Positions 7,198-14,230 of a DNA stretch of 16,490 nt are shown one piece after another (the first letter of the stretch is position 1; each line of letters begins with the position of its first letter). The translations under genes and the position numbers were made by a program. Source of the stretch: CAYZXK01 sp964482395 (GTDB taxonomy: Bacteria; Planctomycetota; Phycisphaerae; UBA1845; Fen-1342); the NCBI GenBank assembly GCA_964482395.1, contig CAYZXK010000121.1, positions 1-16,490 of the forward strand. Reading direction: 5' to 3'. The notes under the pieces are model-generated. The model saw only the letters and a list, made by a program, of their open reading frames with translations. It did not search any database and was not told the DNA's origin.

Positions 7198-8648
7198 CGG
7201 TGCTGACCGGGAAGTTGGGGTTGTGGAGCTGTCTGGCGGCTGCCCAGGAGCCGGCGCCGGCTGCCTTCTGGCGCATCCTGATGCTGCGCGACCACAACAC
7301 CCGGGTGGTCGCGCTCGGCGTCGGCTGCCTGGGCCTGGCGGCCGGGATGATCGGCTGCTTCCTGTTGCTGCGTCGACGCGCCCTGCTGGCCGACGCGCTC
7401 AGTCACGCCACGCTCCCGGGGCTGGGTCTGGCCTTCATCCTTCTGGCCGGGCTGGGCGGTACCGGCAAGTGGCTGCCCGGGCTGCTGGCCGGAGCCGCAG
7501 TCTCGGCGGGACTGGGCATCCTCTGCATCCTGGCCATCTTGCGCTTGACCCGCATCCAGGAAGACGCCGCCCTGGGGGTGGTGCTGAGCGTCTTCTTCGG
7601 TCTGGGAATCGCTCTGGCCGGACTGATCCAGAATTTGGGCCGTGGGCAGGCCGCCGGTCTGACCTCGTTCATCTACGGAAAAACGGCTTCCATGCTGCTG
7701 AGCGACGCGCTGGCCATGGCGGCCGTCGCCGGTTTGACCGGCGCTATCTGCGCGGCCCTGTTCAAGGAGTTCATGTTGGTTTGCTTCGACCCGGGGTATG
7801 CCCGGTCCCGGGGGTGGCCGGTGCTGGCGCTGGACCTGCTGATGATGGTTCTGGCGAGCGTGGTGATCGTGATCGGCTTGCAGGCGGTGGGGCTGGTCCT
7901 GGTTGTAGCGCTGCTGATCATTCCGCCGGCCGCGGCTAGGTTCTGGACCCAGCGCTTGCCGGTCATGTTCGCCATTTCGGCCGGTCTGGGTGCTTGGGGC
8001 TGCCTGGTCGGCGCGGGCCTGAGCGCGGCGCTGCCGCGCTGGCCCAGCGGCGGGATCATCGTAGTGGTGTCCGGCGGCCTGTTTGCGATCAGCCTGCTGC
8101 TGGGGCCGGCGGGGGGACTGCTGGCCCGGGCGATGGCCCGAAGGAGGCTGGGCCGTAAAGTTGCCCGGCAGCATCTGCTGCGGGCCCTCTACGAACTGAC
8201 AGAGACGCCCCCTGCCATGCAGCCCGATAAAGCCCGGCCCAAGCCGATCCGGTTTGAGCAATTGCTCGGTGCCCGCTCCTGGTCCCCTGCCCGATTACGC
8301 CGACTGCTCGCAACGGCCCGACGAGCCGGCTGGGTGGAAGGTCCCGACTCAGATGATCGGTGGACCCTCACGGTGGGGGGACTTCAGGCCGCCTGGCAGG
8401 TCACCCGCAACCATCGGCTGTGGGAGTTATACCTTATCGCCCATGCCGACATCGCCCCCAGCCACGTGGACCGCGATGCCGACCAGGTGGAGCACGTGCT
8501 GGAGCCGGAGCTGATCGCTCGACTGGAAAGCGAACTGTCGGTTCGATATCCGGAGCTGGCCAGGCCACCCAGTCCGCACGCCCTGCAAGTCGAGCCGGCC
8601 GACGCGGGCGACCCGATCGAGACCCGAACATGCAAGACGCCGACCTGA
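7194..8648 (+). CDS. Metal ABC-3 permease fused to a C-terminal DtxR/MntR-like regulatory domain (first copy)
   Basis: This inner-membrane channel subunit has 484 residues, against about 270-300 for an ordinary ABC-3 permease. Residues about 35-310 are the permease: hydrophobic helices and family motifs such as LLLRRRALLADALSHATLPG, and LLIIPPAAARFWT near 241. Residues about 322-395 look like a winged helix-turn-helix (RQHLLRALYELTE, then SPARLRRLLATARRAGWVEG and a wing). Residues about 396-460 match the DtxR dimerisation/metal region: LTVGGLQAA, then RNH407RLWE411LYL and VDRDADQVE433H434V. Compared with DtxR, the residues equivalent to His79, Glu83, Glu105 and His106 are kept, but those at His98 and Cys102 are Asp (426, 430). 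The GTG start has a GAGGGGG ribosome-binding site and overlaps the ATPase stop. The 3' end overlaps the second permease by 19 bp. The role of the fused domain is inferred; metal-dependent gating of transport is more plausible than free DNA binding. Confidence 0.88.
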   Translation: MTVLTGKLGLWSCLAAAQEPAPAAFWRILMLRDHNTRVVALGVGCLGLAAGMIGCFLLLRRRALLADALSHATLPGLGLAFILLAGLGGTGKWLPGLLAGAAVSAGLGILCILAILRLTRIQEDAALGVVLSVFFGLGIALAGLIQNLGRGQAAGLTSFIYGKTASMLLSDALAMAAVAGLTGAICAALFKEFMLVCFDPGYARSRGWPVLALDLLMMVLASVVIVIGLQAVGLVLVVALLIIPPAAARFWTQRLPVMFAISAGLGAWGCLVGAGLSAALPRWPSGGIIVVVSGGLFAISLLLGPAGGLLARAMARRRLGRKVARQHLLRALYELTETPPAMQPDKARPKPIRFEQLLGARSWSPARLRRLLATARRAGWVEGPDSDDRWTLTVGGLQAAWQVTRNHRLWELYLIAHADIAPSHVDRDADQVEHVLEPELIARLESELSVRYPELARPPSPHALQVEPADAGDPIETRTCKTPT

Positions 8649-9970
8649 GCGGTTTTGTCTGGCTGCCCCTGGATACCTGGATCGTGGTGACCGGGATTCT
8701 GGGGGGAATGTCTTGCGCGCTGCTGGGCAGCTTTTTGGTCTTGCGGAAGATGAGCATGTTGGGCGACGCGATCAGTCACGGGGTCCTGCCCGGGCTGGCG
8801 GCGGCTTTCCTGCTGACCGGCAGCCGGGAGAGCTGGGCCATGCTGGCTGGAGCCGGGTTGGCCGGTCTGCTTGTCGCTCTGTTGGCCCAATGGATTCATC
8901 GGGCAGGGAAGCTCGAAGCGGGCGCCGCGTTGGGAGTGGTGTTCACTGTTTTGTTTGCCGGAGGACTGATTCTCATCCGACAGTCTGCCGACCAGGTCGA
9001 TTTGGATCCGGATTGCGTGCTCTACGGCGCAATTGAGCTGGTGCCTCTGGACCAGGTGGAGCTGGGGGGCTGGCAGGTGCCGCGCGCCGCCCTGTTTAAC
9101 GGGGCGGTCTGGCTGGTAAATCTGCTTTTCGTCCTGCTGCTGTACAAGGAGCTGAAGATCTCGGCCTTCGATCCGGCCCTGGCGACCACGCTGGGCATCA
9201 ACGCCGCGCTCATGCATTACTTGCTGATGACCCTGGTCGCGATCACGACCGTGGCGGTCTTCGAAAGCGTGGGCAGCGTCCTGGTGGTCGCCATGCTGAT
9301 TGTCCCCCCGGCTACCGCCCGGCTGCTTACCGACCGCCTGCCGGTCATGCTGGTTATCGGCCTGCTCCTGGCGGGGTTGTCGGCCCTGGTGGGTCACGTG
9401 GCAGCCATAACCTTCCCCACCTGGCTGGGGCTGAGGGGTGTGAGCACCAGCACCGCCGGCATGATGGCCGCAGTCGCCGGCTTGTGGTTCGCTCTGGCGA
9501 TGTTGGCCGCTCCCCGCCAGGGCGTGTTCACCCGACTGCTGCACCAGGGCCGTTTGGCGCTGCGGATCACCGGCGAGAATCTGCTGGGAGCCCTCTACCG
9601 GCTTCAGGAGATCGATGCCCGGCCCAGCCCGGCTGGGCTGGGCACCTTGCGGGCCGCGACCGGAACCGGGCCCGGGCTGGCTAGGCTGGCCATGTGGCGA
9701 CTTCGCCGAGCCGGACTGGTCGCGGAGCAGGGGGGAGGCTACCGGTTGACGGCTGCCGGGCGGGCGGCGGCGGGGAACATCGTTCGCTCGCATCGCCTGT
9801 GGGAGACCTATCTTGGCGAGCATCTGGACCTGCCGGCCGATCACCTGCACCTGCCGGCCGAGCGGCTGGAGCACGTCACCACCGCGGGATTGCAGCGGCG
9901 ACTGGCCGAGAGCGTCGAGCACCCGCCACGGGACCCGCACGGCCAGCCCATCCCGCCGGCTGACGGGTGA
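8630..9970 (+). CDS. Metal ABC-3 permease fused to a C-terminal DtxR/MntR-like regulatory domain (second copy)
   Basis: This is the second membrane subunit, 446 residues from the ATG at 8630. The frame is open further upstream, but the residues there have no permease character. Residues about 15-295 are the ABC-3 permease: LLGSFLVLRKMSMLGDAISHGVLPG near 31-55 in two adjoining parts, and LIVPPATARLLTDRLPV near 223. Residues about 315-375 resemble a winged helix (LLGALYRLQEIDA ... LARLAMWRLRRAGLV). Residues 373-446 are the DtxR-like sensor: LTAAGRAAA, RSH388RLWE392, then H407LPAE411RLE414H415V and DPHGQPIP, which closely follows the PFGNPIP-type ending of that DtxR region. Equivalents of DtxR His79, Glu83, His98, Glu105 and His106 are all present, with Glu at the Cys102 position as in MntR. 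It is the last gene of the operon, and I find no clear intrinsic terminator before the convergent radical SAM gene. Confidence 0.88.
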   Translation: MQDADLSGFVWLPLDTWIVVTGILGGMSCALLGSFLVLRKMSMLGDAISHGVLPGLAAAFLLTGSRESWAMLAGAGLAGLLVALLAQWIHRAGKLEAGAALGVVFTVLFAGGLILIRQSADQVDLDPDCVLYGAIELVPLDQVELGGWQVPRAALFNGAVWLVNLLFVLLLYKELKISAFDPALATTLGINAALMHYLLMTLVAITTVAVFESVGSVLVVAMLIVPPATARLLTDRLPVMLVIGLLLAGLSALVGHVAAITFPTWLGLRGVSTSTAGMMAAVAGLWFALAMLAAPRQGVFTRLLHQGRLALRITGENLLGALYRLQEIDARPSPAGLGTLRAATGTGPGLARLAMWRLRRAGLVAEQGGGYRLTAAGRAAAGNIVRSHRLWETYLGEHLDLPADHLHLPAERLEHVTTAGLQRRLAESVEHPPRDPHGQPIPPADG

Positions 9971-10044
9971 ACTGTCTGGGATGACAGGGCGGTGCGGTGG
10001 TTGGAGCGGGCAGGAGTGCGACCGCCCGGGCCTCTGACCGTCGC

Positions 10045-10893
10045 TCAGGCGAAGACCGTGACCGGCAGGCCCACCGGCCGGACCGCAGCGGCGATGGCTT
10101 CCAGTTCGGCGGGCGTCAGGGGCGTCACGTAGGGTTCTGCCGTCCGCCGGGCGACAGTGTAGATCTGCACCAGTGCAATCCGGGCCCCGCCGTCCAGCAG
10201 CCAGCGCAGCCGGTCCACGTAGGCCGAGATTTCCGGTCCGGGCGGCGGCTGGCCGTGAAGCCGGACAAACAGGGATTGCACCACCACCGGCCGCACTCGG
10301 GCCGCGGCCAGGAGGTTGTCCATTATCCGTTGCAGCGGGACCTTCGGGCGGTTAACCACCTGGAAGTACTGTTCCGTGCCCGCGTCCAGCTTAGCCCAGA
10401 TTTCGCCGTTGTTCCGGTCCAGCAAAGTCAGAGCCTGGGCGACGGCAGGACGGTCCAGAGCCGACCCATTGGTGATCACGATGATTTTGGCCTCGTCGAG
10501 TCGATAATCCCGGCGGACCCTGACCGCGATCTCCACCGCCTGCGGAAAGGCCGGGACGATGGTCGGCTCGCCGTCGCCGGAGAAGGCCAGGTCGTTCAGC
10601 CGTCTGAGTTCCTGGGGCACCTGGCAGAACTCGGGCTCCCGGAACAGGGCGGAATGATTCCGCGTCATATGGCCCAGCTCGGCTTCCAGAAGGTTGAGAT
10701 CCACCTTGCCGGACGGGGGTCGGACGGTCCGGTCGGCGCAGCAGTAGACGCAGTCGAAATTGCAGGCCGCGTCCGGGTTGAGGTTGATGCCGATGCTCAG
10801 TCCGCGGGCCCGGCGTGAAATGACCGGGTAGACGTAAGTAAAGTCCCTCCAGCGTCGGGGATGAGAGGCGAAGATCTGCTTGAGCGGTTTCAA
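10045..10893 (-). CDS. Radical SAM protein of unknown substrate (COG0731-like)
   Basis: This is a cytoplasmic iron-sulfur enzyme of 282 residues that would cleave S-adenosylmethionine to a 5'-deoxyadenosyl radical. The cluster motif CxxxCxxC is C44-N-F-D-C48-V-Y-C51, in the context INLNPDAACNFDCVYC. The SAM-binding GGE-type motif is GDGE at 106-109 (AFSGDGEPT). VITNGSAL (around 140) is a further strand of the radical SAM barrel. The overall style resembles COG0731 Fe-S oxidoreductases, relatives of wyosine-base enzymes, but without features that define a substrate. The first usable start is a TTG (10891-10893); an in-frame TAA lies 42-44 bases upstream of it with no ATG or GTG between, so TTG is the best choice despite a weak ribosome-binding site (GGGAATACCGGA). 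The gene is convergent with the transporter operon, with only 74 bp between stops. Its function remains open. Confidence 0.85.
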   Translation of the reverse strand: MKPLKQIFASHPRRWRDFTYVYPVISRRARGLSIGINLNPDAACNFDCVYCCADRTVRPPSGKVDLNLLEAELGHMTRNHSALFREPEFCQVPQELRRLNDLAFSGDGEPTIVPAFPQAVEIAVRVRRDYRLDEAKIIVITNGSALDRPAVAQALTLLDRNNGEIWAKLDAGTEQYFQVVNRPKVPLQRIMDNLLAAARVRPVVVQSLFVRLHGQPPPGPEISAYVDRLRWLLDGGARIALVQIYTVARRTAEPYVTPLTPAELEAIAAAVRPVGLPVTVFA

Positions 10894-10929
10894 TCCGGTA
10901 TTCCCGTGAACAAAATCCCGACCGGCAGG

Positions 10930-10957
10930 TCGAAATTAGACCTCAGGGTACTACAAT
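10930..10957 (+). promoter_or_regulatory. Predicted sigma-70-type promoter for the small RNA candidate
   Basis: TCGAAA (10930-10935, four of six to the -35 consensus) and TACAAT (10952-10957, five of six to the -10 consensus) are separated by 16 bp. Transcription would start near 10964. The element lies in the A/T-richer part of the gap upstream of the minus-strand radical SAM gene and points away from it. Confidence 0.45.
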
Positions 10958-10963
10958 CATACG

Positions 10964-11122
10964 ACTTAGACACGCGCCGCTCAGGCCCCGACGACCGCCT
11001 GGACGGACCGAGCTTCTCCACGCGGTGTGGAGAGGAGTTGGCGGGATGATGCTCGGCTCGCCCTTCCCGGCCAACTTCGGGCTTCGACCCGCTCCTTTGA
11101 CCAGGGAGCGGGTCTCTTTTTT
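10964..11122 (+). ncRNA. Candidate structured small RNA (about 160 nt), family not recognised
   Basis: Three hairpins follow one another on the plus strand. Hairpin A is a 9 bp perfect stem (11013-11021 with 11027-11035, including one G-T pair; loop GCGGT). Hairpin B is a 10 bp stem with one bulged G (11037-11046 with 11065-11075). The third is a strong terminator hairpin ending in a T tract (11086-11122). A promoter-like element ends at 10957. The genes on both sides are on the minus strand, so this terminator cannot belong to either. No 4.5S/SRP, tmRNA or tRNA motif is visible, and the shape is not the long single rod of 6S RNA. The 5' end is approximate. An AGGAG at 11033-11037 eight bases before ATG at 11046 could mean a short peptide, but that frame runs through the terminator and into the antisense of the next gene. 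Confidence 0.5.
11086..11122 (+). terminator. Strong Rho-independent terminator (3' end of the small RNA candidate)
   Basis: A perfect 10 bp stem, GACCCGCTCC (11086-11095) with GGAGCGGGTC (11105-11114), extends by a T-G and a T-A pair to a 5-base loop, and is followed directly by TCTTTTTT (11115-11122). The T tract is on the plus strand only. It is the best intrinsic terminator in the window. Confidence 0.85.
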
Positions 11123-11159
11123 GCCCCGCGGGTCGACTCGGCCGGCTAGTGGTCGGCTC

Positions 11160-12110
11160 TCAGGCGGCCATCAGCCGGCGCACGTGCTCCGGCACGCAGC
11201 GGGCCAACACCTGGTGGTTATAGCCTCCTTCCAGCACGGCCAGCAGCCGACCGTCTGAGTGTCGCTCCGCCAGCTCGACCAGAGTTTTCGTCATCCAGCC
11301 GAAAATCTCGTCGGACAGGGCCAGGTTTCCCAGCGGGTCATCGGCGTGGGCATCGAAGCCGGCACAGACCAGCATCATCTGGGGAGCAAACCGCCCCAGG
11401 GCCGGAATCACCCGCGTCTTGAACGCCTCACGATAGTCATCGTCCGTGGCTCCCGGCAGGAAGGGGATGTTCACGGTGTACCCGCGGCCCGGCCCGATCC
11501 CGATCTCCTCCTCAAACCCGCTGCCGGGATACAGGTAATTAGGGTGTCCATGCAGACTGATCACCAGTACCGAGGGGTCGGTCTCGAACGTATGCTGGGT
11601 GCCGTTGGCATGGTGCACATCGAAATCCACGATTGCCAGCCGATCCAGCTTGAACTCCGCCTTCAACACGCAGGCCGCGATCGCGATGTTGTTCAGCAGG
11701 CAGAAACCCATGGAGCGGTCGCGTTCGGCGTGATGTCCCGGTGGTCGCACGGCACAGAAGGCTCGCTTGAGCTGGCCGCCGGCGATCTGTCGGGCCGCCT
11801 CGATCACTCCGCCGGCTGCCAACCGGGCGATCTCGTAACTCTCCGGGCAGATCGCGCTGTCCGGCACGTCAATATACGGGTATCCCTGCCGGCAGGCGGC
11901 GTCCAGTCGCGTAAGATACTGATGGGTGTGCACGTACTGGATGATGATCTCGGAAGCCGGCACGGCCTCGATCGGCTGGCAAGCTTTGAGCAGGCCCGCC
12001 GAGGTCAGCGCCTCCTGAATGACTGCCAGCCGGGAGGGAGCCTCGGGGTGCCCCGGCCCGGTCGTGTGCCGCCGAAAACGATCGTCGATCAGAATTCCAG
12101 TGCCAGGCAT
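11160..12110 (-). CDS. Histone-deacetylase/AcuC/acetylpolyamine amidohydrolase family protein
   Basis: This is a zinc-dependent deacetylase-fold hydrolase; bacterial members remove acetyl groups from proteins (AcuC), polyamines or other amides in the cytoplasm. It has about 316 residues. All catalytic features are visible; numbering counts from the alternative GTG at 12113, one codon before the ATG at 12110: the His pair H127-H128 in RPPGHHAE, metal ligands D165 and H167 in DFDVHHANGTQ, D254 in AGFDAHADDP, and the catalytic Tyr298 in LEGGYN. GTG and ATG are adjacent codons, so the start differs by only one residue. The gene stands alone between the small RNA candidate and a divergent plus-strand operon; no acetyl-CoA synthetase or acetyltransferase gene is near, so an AcuC role in acetate metabolism is not supported by context. 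The family is certain, the substrate is not. Confidence 0.92.
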   Translation of the reverse strand: MPGTGILIDDRFRRHTTGPGHPEAPSRLAVIQEALTSAGLLKACQPIEAVPASEIIIQYVHTHQYLTRLDAACRQGYPYIDVPDSAICPESYEIARLAAGGVIEAARQIAGGQLKRAFCAVRPPGHHAERDRSMGFCLLNNIAIAACVLKAEFKLDRLAIVDFDVHHANGTQHTFETDPSVLVISLHGHPNYLYPGSGFEEEIGIGPGRGYTVNIPFLPGATDDDYREAFKTRVIPALGRFAPQMMLVCAGFDAHADDPLGNLALSDEIFGWMTKTLVELAERHSDGRLLAVLEGGYNHQVLARCVPEHVRRLMAA

Positions 12111-12295
12111 CACCCCAGTCTATCTCGTTCTGGCCGGCACGTCACACCCGGCGGGTCCCATATCCGCCTGGTCGTTGGCGGGGATCGAAACCGGCCACAA
12201 GAAGATTGGGGGCCCGGGTTCCAGCGGGTCGAGCTAAACACGGGACGGTCCGTGGCAACGTTTTACACGAGCGGTTGACGGGGTAGGATGCCGGC

Positions 12296-14230
12296 ATGCC
12301 TGGGGCCGCGACCGATAACGGCGGCAAGTTGACCACGGGCCAGACGGGCGGTTCGGCCGAGCTGGAAGGCCCGGTGCCCGCGCCCGTGCGCGAACCCGAC
12401 GAGCGTGAAGCTGCCCCCGCCCCGGTCAGACCGGCTCGTCGAATCCGGGCCACGGTCCTGCTGGTTCTAAACTTCCTCCTGTTTTGCGGGCTGTGCATCT
12501 TCACTCATTGGTTGCACGTCGCCCAAGTCTTCGACTTCCGCTTGGCCTCGTATCTGGAGCCGCTGCGTTTTTGGGGGCCGCAGACCCAGAATCTCTACGA
12601 CTTCATCCTGTTCCCCATCAGCGTCGATCAGACGCCCATTCACGGGGTGGTGATCGGCTTGCTGGTGGCGTCGATCGTGGCGGTCCCGATCTCGGTTTCG
12701 ATTCTGTACCGGTTCCGAAGTACGCTGCCATATCTGGCGGCGGTTCTGGTTCTCGCCCATTTGCCCTGGATGGCGATCACGCTGGCGGCCAGTTGCGCAT
12801 TGGCCTCCCTGCGACCGTTCCGCATGTCCTTTCGCTTCGGTTCGGCACTGCTGGGGATGCTGCCGGTGCTGCTGTACCTGTACCTGGCGACCCGCGGCCC
12901 GGGGGAGCCGGTCAGCGCCAGCATTTCGCCGGAGCGGAAACTGCTGCTGGCTGGGCCGTGGCTGCTGGCGATCCTGGCCGCCTGCACCATGCTGGCAGTG
13001 ATCATCTTCATAGCCCGGGTGGTCAACGATCGGCCGGGAGCGGTGGCCCCGGTGATGGCGTTCATGTTCGCCACCCCGGCCGTTCTCTTTCATGCCCGGG
13101 TGGGCGCCGACGAGCTTCAATACCGGATACTGGAGGCCCGGTACGGCCCGCGGTCGGAGCGATTCGAGCCAGTGCGTGACGCCACCGACAAGATTCTGGC
13201 ACTGTTCCACCAATGGACCATGCCGGGTATGGACAGCCTGGTTCGCCGCAGCGCCCTGCTGGCCGCGTGGAGTTCGGATCCCAAGGAGCAGTTGGCGGTT
13301 AAACGCCTGATATCGCGGCGCCTGCTGCTGGACCTGATGGACGATCGGCGGGAGGCCTATGAAGCCTGCAAGGATTTCATCGCCGATCATCCGACCAGCC
13401 GGTATGTCCCCAATGTGTTGTACATCCAGGCTCGGGTGCTGGACACCCGGCTGGATGAGCGGACGCTGGTCGGCCAGACCGCTCAGCGGGAGCTGTACAC
13501 GGCTTTTCCCCATGCCGAGTCTGAGCCGGTGTGGAGTAATCTGCTGACGCAGTACCCGCACTCTCCGCTGGCGGTGGTGGCCCGGCTCCGGGTGGCGCAG
13601 CTTCGACTTCGCAAGGGAGATGCGGACGGTGCCTTGGCACTTCTGGCAGCCCCGCCCGGAGCTGTGAGCGGAGGTCCGCAGGCCCAGGCCAGCCCGACCG
13701 ATCGTCCGCTGTTGCGTCCCCGTCCGCCGGAGAGCAGCCTGGAGTTCGACCCGGATCAGGACCTGTTCGAGGCGGAGCGGCTGCGTGAGCTGATCATGGC
13801 CAATCGGGATGATCCACGTTATGGGACCAAGCCCTTGCGGGAGCTGGCCGCCTTGGACCCGCACCGTCCGGGCTACCGGGACCAGCTCTTGCGCCTGATG
13901 GACCGTTATCCCGACGGCCTGCTGACCGACAATCTGGCAGTGCGGTGGGCCAGCGCCGCCCCCAGCCAGGCGGAGCGGGCGGAAAAGCTGCTGGGCTGCA
14001 TCCAGCGGTATCCCTCGGGCGATGCGCTTCCTGAGGCGTTGTTCGCGCTGGCCGATCTGGAGGTCCAGGTGCTTGGCAGCGACGATCAGGCTCGCCGGGC
14101 GGCTGGCCTGGCCCGCCTGCGTGACATCGTGAGCCGCTTCGGACACACTTGCTGGGGCAGGCGGGCCGATGAAAGACTCAAGATGCTGGAACCCACAGCC
14201 ACGGCCACCCTGCCGACCACGTTGCCATGA
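12296..14230 (+). CDS. Multi-pass membrane protein with a large C-terminal helical-repeat (TPR-like) domain; function unknown
   Basis: I do not recognise a named family. The 644-residue product begins with a Pro/Ala/Glu-rich, probably cytoplasmic tail (1-48), then about six hydrophobic segments near 52-72, 115-137, 144-170, 181-199, 216-240 and 248-266. The remaining 370 residues are soluble and helical, with repeated short units typical of TPR-like or tol-pal YbgF-like arrays: EAYEACKDFIADHPTSRYVPNV, given here in meaning as paired helices with a HPTS/YPHS/YPSG turn, recurs as LLTQYPHSPLAVVARLRVAQL, LMDRYPDGLLTDN and IQRYPSGDALPEALFALADLE. Such arrays usually hold protein partners. AGGA at 12285-12288, seven bases before the ATG, supports the start. 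Its stop overlaps the ubiX start (ATGA), so it heads the operon. A link to quinone or cell-envelope work is suggested only by the neighbours. Confidence 0.8.
   Translation: MPGAATDNGGKLTTGQTGGSAELEGPVPAPVREPDEREAAPAPVRPARRIRATVLLVLNFLLFCGLCIFTHWLHVAQVFDFRLASYLEPLRFWGPQTQNLYDFILFPISVDQTPIHGVVIGLLVASIVAVPISVSILYRFRSTLPYLAAVLVLAHLPWMAITLAASCALASLRPFRMSFRFGSALLGMLPVLLYLYLATRGPGEPVSASISPERKLLLAGPWLLAILAACTMLAVIIFIARVVNDRPGAVAPVMAFMFATPAVLFHARVGADELQYRILEARYGPRSERFEPVRDATDKILALFHQWTMPGMDSLVRRSALLAAWSSDPKEQLAVKRLISRRLLLDLMDDRREAYEACKDFIADHPTSRYVPNVLYIQARVLDTRLDERTLVGQTAQRELYTAFPHAESEPVWSNLLTQYPHSPLAVVARLRVAQLRLRKGDADGALALLAAPPGAVSGGPQAQASPTDRPLLRPRPPESSLEFDPDQDLFEAERLRELIMANRDDPRYGTKPLRELAALDPHRPGYRDQLLRLMDRYPDGLLTDNLAVRWASAAPSQAERAEKLLGCIQRYPSGDALPEALFALADLEVQVLGSDDQARRAAGLARLRDIVSRFGHTCWGRRADERLKMLEPTATATLPTTLP

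Noticed and set aside
8360..8629. N-terminal extension of the second permease from an upstream in-frame start
   Set aside because: The 90 extra residues overlap the coding region of the first permease's sensor domain and have no permease character; ATG 8630 precedes the first membrane segment.
8384..9940. Minus-strand open frame of 518 codons opposite the second metal permease
   Set aside because: Same shadow composition (Gln/Gly/His-rich); the plus strand encodes an evident permease with conserved motifs.
9971..10044. Terminator between the convergent permease and radical SAM genes
   Set aside because: A GGGCGGT/ACCGCCC pairing exists but encloses about 28 bases and has no T tract on either strand.
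10964..11122. Identification of the RNA candidate as 6S, 4.5S/SRP, tmRNA or tRNA
   Set aside because: No SRP core sequence, no tRNA-like acceptor or T-loop sequence and no single long rod with a central bubble; three separate hairpins fit none of these.
12114..12295. Promoters in the divergent gap between the deacetylase and membrane protein genes
   Set aside because: A TTGACG at about 12275 is too close to the ATG to be a -35, and I found no convincing -35/-10 pair on either strand, although promoters must exist nearby.
12467..14146. Long minus-strand open frame (559 codons) opposite the membrane/TPR-like gene
   Set aside because: Translation is rich in Gln, Arg, Pro and His with no hydrophobic or motif structure, typical of an antisense shadow in GC-rich DNA; the plus strand has clear membrane segments and a ribosome-binding site.
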